Shown piece by piece: positions 6,109-12,205 of a stretch of DNA of 20,973 nt (the stretch's first letter is position 1; each line of letters starts with the position of its first letter). The notes beneath the pieces were generated by a model. It had not been told where the DNA came from, made no database searches, and saw only the letters and a list, made by a program, of their open reading frames with translations. The stretch is from OFTM291 sp041741375 (GTDB lineage: Bacteria > Gemmatimonadota > Gemmatimonadetes > Gemmatimonadales > GWC2-71-9), in the NCBI GenBank assembly GCA_041741375.1, contig JBGSKF010000021.1:1-20973 (forward strand). The letters run 5' to 3'. Position numbers and translations under genes: made by a program.

Positions 6109-8340
6109 ATGTCCCTCCGCCCCTTCCTCCTTCTCGCGGCGTTGACGATACTGCCGGTGCGCCCGGTGGAAAGCCAGGGTGAGGGGCGTGCCTTCACCTC
6201 CCACGACGCGCTCGATGTTCGATCCGTCCGGATCGCGGGCGTGACGCCGGATGGCCGATGGGTGGCGGCCGTGTCCCAGACCCGGCGAGACCGCTCGGGG
6301 GTGGACCACTTCCGCTTCGGCGACCCGACGTACATCGCGCCGTCCACCGGGGAGTTGCTGGTGATCGAGACGAGCACGGGACGAGCGCGGTCGGTCTTCC
6401 CGGGCCGGGAACAGCTCCGGGAGGGAACCTGGTCGCCGGATGGATCCCGACTTGCCCTGTTCCGCCTGGTGGAAGGCAACTACCAGCTCGAGATCCATTC
6501 GCCGGAAACGGGGCGGGTGCGTCCGGTGGCGCTACGAACCCCGCGCAGGATTTCCGAGCAGTCCCCCCTGGCCTGGTCCCCGGACGGGACCGCGATCCTT
6601 CTGACCCTTCGGCCGGAGGGCTGGGCCGATTCAGCGCGGCGGGCCTTCCTCGACCTGACGGAGGGACCGGTCGTGGTGCAGGATTCCCGGAACGATTTTC
6701 TCGACTGGGACCGGGTGCGGAACCTGGCCCGCCGGGAGGTTCCGGTTCTCGTCACCGTTGCCGACGGATCGATTCGGGAACTTCCGGTTCTTTCCTCGGC
6801 GCCGCAGGGAGTCCGGTTCTCGCCCGACGGAGGGACCCTGGTCTATGGCCTGACGGAGCCGAAGCGTACCTCCTACACGCGGTCGGCGGGGACGGAGTAC
6901 GGATTCTACCGCCTCCATCTCGCCAGCGGGGTGATCGACACTGTGCTGAAGCCTTCCGAACGCCGGATTACAGGGGAGTGGAACCGGGCGACAACGGCGC
7001 TGGCGTGGGGGGACCGGGGAAATGTCTTCCTCTGGAGGGAGGGTGCGGACAGCGCCCGGAACCTCACGGCCGCTCACCGTGCACCTCTGTCCGCCACCGA
7101 CACCACGAAACTCCGCTTCACCCTGGAGCGATGGAGCCCCACGGGCGACGCCCTCCTCGTGCGGTCCCAACGCGGGTTCCACGTTCTCGATCCCGCGACC
7201 GCCGCACTCCGGACCGCCCTCGAGTTCGCGGGACCGGAGGAGTCCCGCCCGCGGCTCACGGTGCAGGGATGGAGCCCCGACGGGCGCTCGGTCTATCTCA
7301 GCATGTCGGAACGGGACCGGTGGGCCCGGGGATTGGCCCGCCTCGATCTGGAGACGGGCCGCCTGGAGGACCTGCGACGCGATGCCCATGTGTACGGAGA
7401 CTGGACCGTGTCGGAGGATGGACGCACGGTGGTGTTCCGCATGTCCGACGGCAACCGCCCCGACGACCTGCACGTGGCCGACATCGGCTTTTCCCAGGTG
7501 CGGCGGCTCACCGACCTGAACCCTCAGCTCGCCGAGGTGGCCCTGGCCCGGACCGAGCTCGTGCCCTATCGCGATGTGGATGGCAACACGCTCTATGGAA
7601 TACTCTACTATCCCCGGGACTATGCTCCGGGAAAGCGCTACCCGCTGGTGGCGGAGATCTACGAGGAGTTCTTCGACAACGGCTACAACGAGAACATGAA
7701 CCTGGTGACGGCCCGCGGCTGGTTCGGCTTCCGGCCCTCGGTCCGGTTCGAAACGGGCTACCCCGGCGAGGCCTGGATCAAGGGCGTTCCCAACGCGATC
7801 AACGCCCTGATCGAGCGGGGCCTGGTGGACGAGAAACAGGTCGGGGTCTATGGCCAGAGCTACGGCGGGTACGCGGTGAATCTCCTGGTCACCCAGACTG
7901 ACCGCTTCGCCGCCGCCGCCAACGTCTCCGGCAAGGTCAACATCATCTCCTTCCTGGGGGACAGTCCGCGCATCACGACGCGGAACTACAACGCCGCGGA
8001 GGAGGGGCAGGACCGGATCGGGGCCACGCTCTGGGAACAGCCGCAGAAGTACGTCGCCACCTCCGCCGTCATGTTTGCGGACCGGATCAAAACGCCGCTG
8101 CTTCTCCTCTCCGGCGAGGGGGACTGGAACGTGCCCGCCACCAATCAGCGGGAGATGTACTACGCCCTGCGGCGGCTCGGGAAGGAGGTCGTGTGGGTCA
8201 ACTACATGAAGGGGGGACATGGGGCGGGCCGGGCCAGTGACACCGCCGATTTTGCCGACCACTGGACCCGGCTGCTCGACTGGATGGGGGACCACTTCGT
8301 CAAGGCCGTGAAACCGGCCGGCGAACACGCCGACCCCTGA
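6109..8340 (+). CDS. Secreted S9-family (prolyl oligopeptidase/DPP-like) serine peptidase
   Basis: This 743-residue protein starts with a signal peptide (MSLRPFLLLAALTILPVRPV, cut near residue 23), so it acts outside the cytoplasm. Residues about 30-470 contain repeated WSPDG motifs of a beta-propeller. The C-terminal alpha/beta-hydrolase domain (about 490-735) holds the catalytic triad: Ser584 in GQSYGG, Asp672 in GEGDWNVP and His704 in KGGHG. The fold cleaves short peptides, often after proline or alanine, but exact specificity cannot be read. ATG 6109 was selected because AGGAG lies 7 bases upstream and it gives a clean signal peptide. The gene follows the kinase by 61 bp on the same strand, so it may belong to that transcript or have its own promoter (TAAAGT at 6061-6066 is a weak candidate). 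Confidence 0.93.
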   Translation: MSLRPFLLLAALTILPVRPVESQGEGRAFTSHDALDVRSVRIAGVTPDGRWVAAVSQTRRDRSGVDHFRFGDPTYIAPSTGELLVIETSTGRARSVFPGREQLREGTWSPDGSRLALFRLVEGNYQLEIHSPETGRVRPVALRTPRRISEQSPLAWSPDGTAILLTLRPEGWADSARRAFLDLTEGPVVVQDSRNDFLDWDRVRNLARREVPVLVTVADGSIRELPVLSSAPQGVRFSPDGGTLVYGLTEPKRTSYTRSAGTEYGFYRLHLASGVIDTVLKPSERRITGEWNRATTALAWGDRGNVFLWREGADSARNLTAAHRAPLSATDTTKLRFTLERWSPTGDALLVRSQRGFHVLDPATAALRTALEFAGPEESRPRLTVQGWSPDGRSVYLSMSERDRWARGLARLDLETGRLEDLRRDAHVYGDWTVSEDGRTVVFRMSDGNRPDDLHVADIGFSQVRRLTDLNPQLAEVALARTELVPYRDVDGNTLYGILYYPRDYAPGKRYPLVAEIYEEFFDNGYNENMNLVTARGWFGFRPSVRFETGYPGEAWIKGVPNAINALIERGLVDEKQVGVYGQSYGGYAVNLLVTQTDRFAAAANVSGKVNIISFLGDSPRITTRNYNAAEEGQDRIGATLWEQPQKYVATSAVMFADRIKTPLLLLSGEGDWNVPATNQREMYYALRRLGKEVVWVNYMKGGHGAGRASDTADFADHWTRLLDWMGDHFVKAVKPAGEHADP

Positions 8341-8364
8341 CCGGAACGGAAGGGACTCCGGTCA
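8338..8364. terminator. Bidirectional hairpin built from the stop codons of two convergent genes
   Basis: TGACCGGA (8338-8345) and TCCGGTCA (8357-8364) are perfect 8-bp inverted repeats with an 11-base loop. The left arm starts with the TGA of the S9 peptidase, and the right arm ends with the reverse complement of the TGA of the opposite-strand propeller gene. No T-tract follows on either strand. Termination or 3'-end protection for both transcripts is plausible. Confidence 0.55.
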
Positions 8365-9615
8365 GTGCGGGGCGGACAGGTGCAGCCGGGCGACCCGTTC
8401 CACACCCAGGCTGTCGGTCACGACCGCCCAGGCGGTGTCCCCCCGGAAGAACGGGGCGGGATACTCCCGGAGTTCCGGAGGAACCTTCACGATCGCCAGC
8501 CAGCGTCCCGTGGTATCGAACTGATCGTATCCCATCGGCGACGTGTACACGACCTCCGGCCACCATGCGGGGCTGTTCTCCGGCGCCGGAGCGCTGGTGC
8601 TCGGCTGGGAGGTCTTCACCCAGTACCGGCCGTCACTCCCCACGAGGATCTGACGCCAGGCCGGCTTGTGATCGGGGACCGGGGGAGCGGTCCACCGCCA
8701 GTCGGGGTTGCGCTGGCGGAACTGGGCGGTGATGCCCCGGGTCCAGAACTCCCGCTCTGCCGGGCTCACCGGCACCGGTTCCCAGTCCCGGCCGATCCGG
8801 AGGACGGTGCCGTCGCTCCGCTCCACGTGGAACACATACTCCCGGCTGCATCCGACAACCAGACCTCCATCCCGTCCGGGGACAACGGTCAGGGTCGGGG
8901 TGTGGACGACCGGGCGCGGTTGGGAGCCATCGTAGAGCGTGGCGGGACACGATTCGGCCTGGTCAGGTGGCACCTCGATGGTGTCCTGCACCGATCCGTC
9001 GGGGGAGAACCGGAGAAAGGAGGGAGGGGGCCAGGGATTCGATCCCTCGGGCTGGATGGTGACGAGCGTGGACCCATCCGGGAGCGGTCGCAGGGGAGGA
9101 TCGCTGCGGACCTGGTACCCTGCGAGACTCCAATGGGCCACCGGAGTGCCGTCCCAACTGTACACGTTGATCCGCCGAGTCGCGCCATCGGGCACGAGGA
9201 TCCGGCCGTCATCGTGGATCGCCACGGCGGTCGCGTAGCGGAACTCTCCGGGGCCCGCTCCAGGCCCGCCGAAGCGTCGCAGAAAATTCCCGTCAGGGCC
9301 GAACACCCGGATCGTGGAACTGCCTCCATCCACCACATGAATGTTCCCCGCCGAATCGACGCTGAGAGCCGACACATCGGAGAACATGAGGGCCTCCTCG
9401 CCCTCTTCCACCCCGATCAGGAGGTCGGGAACGAGGAGGAGGGTGTCCGGCCGGGCTGGAACGGTGCTCCAGGCGATGGTGGTGTCCCCCGTCGTGGTCA
9501 GCGTGAACGGGGCGGAGGCTGAGGAGGTGCCGGCCGGGCCACACCCGAAGAGCAGGAGCGGAGTCAGCAAACCGAGGCTGTGGCGGACACCCTTCATCGG
9601 GGCACGAATGGTCAT
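8362..9615 (-). CDS. Six-bladed beta-propeller (NHL/6-bladed type) lipoprotein
   Basis: This protein of about 417 residues has a lipoprotein signal ending in LLLFGC, with Cys25 as the predicted lipidated residue, so it is probably anchored in the periplasm or on the outer membrane. The mature part shows repeated blade motifs such as VSALSVDSAGNIHVVDGG, IRVFGPDGNFLRRFGGPGAG and a PGEF turn, all typical of 6-bladed propeller proteins abundant in this kind of genome. Such proteins bind ligands or partners; no catalytic residues are evident. The start is uncertain. ATG 9615 (MTIRAPMKG) and ATG 9597 (MKGVRHS) both give a good signal peptide, and neither has a clear Shine-Dalgarno sequence. It converges on the S9 peptidase and follows the unknown lipoprotein gene, separated from it by a hairpin. 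Confidence 0.85.
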   Translation of the reverse strand: MTIRAPMKGVRHSLGLLTPLLLFGCGPAGTSSASAPFTLTTTGDTTIAWSTVPARPDTLLLVPDLLIGVEEGEEALMFSDVSALSVDSAGNIHVVDGGSSTIRVFGPDGNFLRRFGGPGAGPGEFRYATAVAIHDDGRILVPDGATRRINVYSWDGTPVAHWSLAGYQVRSDPPLRPLPDGSTLVTIQPEGSNPWPPPSFLRFSPDGSVQDTIEVPPDQAESCPATLYDGSQPRPVVHTPTLTVVPGRDGGLVVGCSREYVFHVERSDGTVLRIGRDWEPVPVSPAEREFWTRGITAQFRQRNPDWRWTAPPVPDHKPAWRQILVGSDGRYWVKTSQPSTSAPAPENSPAWWPEVVYTSPMGYDQFDTTGRWLAIVKVPPELREYPAPFFRGDTAWAVVTDSLGVERVARLHLSAPH

Positions 9616-9674
9616 GGCTCGTTGGAAAGTAAGGATTTTCTCCCGAAGTGGAAACGGAGGACAGCGGACGCACA

Positions 9675-9704
9675 CCACCCTCCCCGAACGGCTGGAGAGG
9701 GTGG
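9675..9704 (-). terminator. Stem-loop after the unknown lipoprotein gene
   Basis: CCACCCTC (9675-9682) and GAGGGTGG (9697-9704) are perfect 8-bp inverted repeats around a 14-base loop that contains a further short CC/GG pairing. Read on the minus strand, the hairpin starts 22 bases after the stop codon of the lipoprotein gene at 9727. There is no T-run after it, so it may be a weak or factor-dependent terminator. Confidence 0.5.
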
Positions 9705-9726
9705 CATGGTGCCAGAGCGGGAAGGA

Positions 9727-10437
9727 TCACTTCGGGGTGAAGATCGCCCCGTTCACGTCCGCCGCCGAGGCCGTGATGAAGATCACGTTGTCACCCAGCT
9801 CGCCATTGCCCAGGAGGTTGTGGAACCGTCCCGCGAGGGTGACCCGGTAGGTGGCGAGAGTGCAGTCCACCCCCACCGTGCGAGAGGACCGGATCGGGCA
9901 CGGGCCGCCGAGGTCCACCTGGGACATGCCACCCGACCCCGAGGTGGCCACCCAGGTGCGTCCGGTACGCCGGTCGGACCAGGTAGCCACGGCCCGCGAC
10001 CGGCCCGCGTCGCTGCTCAGGTCGGCGATCGGGTAACCGAGATCCCCGTTGTCCGAGGCGGTGGTGAGGCTGAGCACCGCATTCGGACGGCCCGCCGTCC
10101 ATGCCACCAGGGAACGGATCTCGACGGTTTCGCCGTTGTCGGCCACCCGGGTCTCGGTCTGCACGAACCCCAGATACTCGCTCGGAACGTCGTTGACGGT
10201 AACCGCCACGGGCGAAGGTGTGATGCCGTACCGGAGCGCGGACGCGGCGCCGGTGAACGCACTCGCCGTGGATGGGTCGCCCCGCTGGCTGGCCTCCTGC
10301 CCGGCCTGGGTCAGGGCAAACTCCACTTCCAGATCGGGTTCCGCCACCGGCGCGGGGGCCAGGGCGTCCTCGGAGCAGGCGCCGAGGGAGAGGAGGCCAA
10401 GGAAAAGGGCCGTGGGACGAAGGAAAGAGGAACGCAT
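9727..10437 (-). CDS. Unrecognised secreted lipoprotein downstream of a FecI-like sigma factor
   Basis: This 236-residue protein has a textbook lipoprotein signal, MRSSFLRPTALFLGLLSLGA followed by Cys21, and should be lipid-anchored outside the cytoplasm. After an Ala/Pro-rich linker there is a helical segment (about 30-65, rich in Glu and Ala). The remainder is probably beta-rich, with two Cys in GGPCPIRSSRTVGVDC that could form a disulfide. I recognise the general style from Gemmatimonadota-like genomes but no named family. ATG 10437 was chosen because AGGAG lies 7 bases upstream and it gives the signal peptide; a longer in-frame start at 10476 is not supported. It lies 93 bp after the sigma-factor gene on the same strand. 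It may be co-transcribed with that gene or be one of its targets. Confidence 0.8.
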   Translation of the reverse strand: MRSSFLRPTALFLGLLSLGACSEDALAPAPVAEPDLEVEFALTQAGQEASQRGDPSTASAFTGAASALRYGITPSPVAVTVNDVPSEYLGFVQTETRVADNGETVEIRSLVAWTAGRPNAVLSLTTASDNGDLGYPIADLSSDAGRSRAVATWSDRRTGRTWVATSGSGGMSQVDLGGPCPIRSSRTVGVDCTLATYRVTLAGRFHNLLGNGELGDNVIFITASAADVNGAIFTPK

Positions 10438-10469
10438 TGTCGACTCCTGGATCAAGGTGATCGTGCCGT

Positions 10470-10484
10470 CCGCCACGATGGCGG
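10470..10484 (-). promoter_or_regulatory. Small hairpin between the sigma factor and the lipoprotein gene
   Basis: CCGCCA (10470-10475) and TGGCGG (10479-10484) form a 6-bp GC stem with a 3-base loop, within the 93-bp gap between the two minus-strand genes. It lies 33 bases upstream of the lipoprotein start. It has no T-tract and could be an attenuator, a processing site or chance. Confidence 0.3.
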
Positions 10485-10530
10485 CTCCAGCACAGGGACA
10501 CCCGTCTCCGGAATCACCCTGACAGGGGGG

Positions 10531-11097
10531 TCACTCCCGCAGGGGAGCAAGCTGAGTGCGGAGAGCCTTGAGGGCCCGTCCCATCAGCGTTTCCACCGTC
10601 TTGATCGAGATCTCGAGCTGCTCTGCGATCTGGCGATAGGAGTGTCCCCCGTCGCGGCTCAGGAGAAAGATTTCGCGGGTACGGTCGGGGAGGGCGGCGA
10701 TCGCCTCGCGCACCTGGCGCTCGACGTCGGTGAGCCCCTCCTCGGAGCCGGGGGTTGGAGGACCGTCAGGAAGCTCCGCCTCCCGGACCACCCGCTCGGC
10801 CCAGGAGCGCACCACCCGCCGGTGCCGGATCACATTGAGAGACCGGTTCCGGACCGACCGGAGGAGCCATGCCGTCAGGGGGCCATGCTCCGCCGGGGCT
10901 GCCGCCCGCCGTTTCCAGAGCGTGAGGAACACCTCTTGCACTACGTCTTCCGCGGCATCGGTGGAGTCGCTGTACCGACGGGCCAGTCCCACGAGACCGG
11001 GGTGAAAATGCCGGAAAACCACCTCGAACGCCTCGCGGTCCCCGTCGCGGAGACGAGAAAGCACCTCGGGGGCGATCGGGTCCCGGCCCTGGGTCAT
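10531..11097 (-). CDS. FecI-like ECF sigma factor
   Basis: This 188-residue sigma-70 family protein has region 2 at about 23-90, with the acidic signature DAAEDVVQEVFLTLW (47-61). Region 4 is at about 130-182 and contains LPDRTREIFLLSRDGGHSYR and the helix-turn-helix IAEQLEISIKTVETLMGRAL. This pattern fits FecI-type factors and the Bacteroidetes-style sigma-70 family that works with FecR and TonB receptors. It would direct RNA polymerase to genes for an outer-membrane uptake system when released or activated by its partner. ATG 11097 is preceded by CAGGA with a 7-base spacer. A TAATAT sequence (minus strand, 11130-11125) is a possible -10 element. The presumed partner FecR gene is divergent, 124 bp away, whereas in the classical fec arrangement sigma and anti-sigma lie on one strand. 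Confidence 0.92.
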   Translation of the reverse strand: MTQGRDPIAPEVLSRLRDGDREAFEVVFRHFHPGLVGLARRYSDSTDAAEDVVQEVFLTLWKRRAAAPAEHGPLTAWLLRSVRNRSLNVIRHRRVVRSWAERVVREAELPDGPPTPGSEEGLTDVERQVREAIAALPDRTREIFLLSRDGGHSYRQIAEQLEISIKTVETLMGRALKALRTQLAPLRE

Positions 11098-11133
11098 GTC
11101 GTTGTCCTGAGCATCGGTGAGAGCATATTAGTT

Positions 11134-11150
11134 CCTGACCCGGTGTCAGG
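11134..11150. promoter_or_regulatory. Inverted repeat in the divergent sigma/FecR promoter region
   Basis: CCTGAC (11134-11139) and GTCAGG (11145-11150) are perfect inverted repeats separated by 5 bases. They lie in the 124-bp region between the divergent sigma and FecR-like genes, directly upstream of the TAATAT candidate -10 of the sigma gene. An operator for a dimeric regulator is possible; a role is not proven. Confidence 0.4.
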
Positions 11151-11221
11151 GTATCGGGGGACTCGCGTGTCCCTGTCTCATGCAAATCCCGTCCCACTCT
11201 CGGCTGGAGGGCGTCTGCCCC

Positions 11222-12205
11222 ATGCTTGACCAGATCCCGGATGACCTGCTGGCGCGGTACCTGGCGGGGGAGACCTCCCTGGAAGAATCTGCCGGGATCG
11301 AACGCCGAGCGGAAACCGACCCGGCCTTTGCCCGGGAGTTGGATCGCCTCCTGGCCGCCTATGCCGGGGTCGGAGGCACCGGGTCCCGCACCACCGACCA
11401 GGCGTGGACCCGGCTCGCGGCTCGGATCGAGGAACCGGTTCGTGTGCTTCCGTTTCACCAGCGGCCGGTCTTCCGCATGGCGGCGGGGTTGGTGCTCGTG
11501 GCCGGGGCCTCCTTGCTGTGGTGGAGTGCCCGGCCGGGGGAGACGGGGGTGGCGGATCCCGACACGATCCGGACCGCCGCCGGAGAGCGGAGGTCGGTGG
11601 ACCTGGCGGATGGATCCCGGATCGTGATGGCTCCGGGATCGGTGCTGCGGATCGCAGCGGGGGTGGCGTCGGGCAGGGGAGAGCGGCGGGTCGATCTGGA
11701 AGGAGAGGCGTGGTTCGAAGTGGAGCACGATGCGTCCCGTCCCTTCCAGGTCCACACGGCCGGCGCGGTGGCCGAGGATCTGGGCACCGAGTTCACGGTG
11801 CGGGCATGGCCGGGTGAGGGTCGCGTGCAGGTGGCTGTGGTGTCGGGTGCGGTGGCGCTGCGGTCCGCAGGAGGGGACGATTCGACGTCGGTGACCCTCG
11901 GGCCGGAGGATGTGGGAGAGGTGATGACGGGACAGGCTCCCACCGTGTCCCGTCCCGGTTCTCTCGCCGGTTTCGTGGCGTGGCACGGGGGACGGCTCCC
12001 GGTGGAGGATCTCCCTGTCGACTCGCTGGCCACCCTGTTTTCCCGCTGGTACGGTGTGACCCTCACGGTGGGAGACAGTGCCCTGGGAGCGCGGCGCATC
12101 ACGGCGACCTTCGATCTCGATCGGGTGCAGGATGCGTTGGAGGTCCTCCGCCTGAGCCTCGGGGTCGAGGTGGAACGCCGCGACGGGGCGATTCTCCTCC
12201 GGTGA
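11222..12205 (+). CDS. FecR-like transmembrane anti-sigma regulator
   Basis: This 327-residue protein has a short cytoplasmic N-terminal domain (about 1-80, starting MLDQIPDDLLARYLAGE) of the type that binds an ECF sigma factor. One transmembrane helix follows (about 84-102). The periplasmic FecR domain spans about 115-215, with RSVDLADGSRIVMAPGS and GEAWFEVEHD as the family hallmarks. The C-terminal region (about 255-327, LPVEDLPVDSLATLFSRWYG) resembles DUF4974, the part that meets the STN domain of a TonB receptor. It should relay an outer-membrane signal to the divergent FecI-like factor. ATG 11222 was chosen because a GGAGGG lies about 10 bases upstream and the N-terminus begins correctly; ATG 11180 in frame adds no domain. 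Its stop overlaps the receptor start (GTGA). Confidence 0.92.
   Translation: MLDQIPDDLLARYLAGETSLEESAGIERRAETDPAFARELDRLLAAYAGVGGTGSRTTDQAWTRLAARIEEPVRVLPFHQRPVFRMAAGLVLVAGASLLWWSARPGETGVADPDTIRTAAGERRSVDLADGSRIVMAPGSVLRIAAGVASGRGERRVDLEGEAWFEVEHDASRPFQVHTAGAVAEDLGTEFTVRAWPGEGRVQVAVVSGAVALRSAGGDDSTSVTLGPEDVGEVMTGQAPTVSRPGSLAGFVAWHGGRLPVEDLPVDSLATLFSRWYGVTLTVGDSALGARRITATFDLDRVQDALEVLRLSLGVEVERRDGAILLR

Noticed and set aside
8365..9522. 385-codon plus-strand frame opposite the propeller lipoprotein
   Set aside because: The minus strand encodes a signal peptide, lipobox and blade repeats; the plus product shows none.
11125..11149. Classical -35/-10 promoter for the FecI-like sigma gene (CTGACA and TAATAT, minus strand)
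   Set aside because: The spacing is only 13 bases, too short for a housekeeping promoter, so only the -10 is mentioned as possible.
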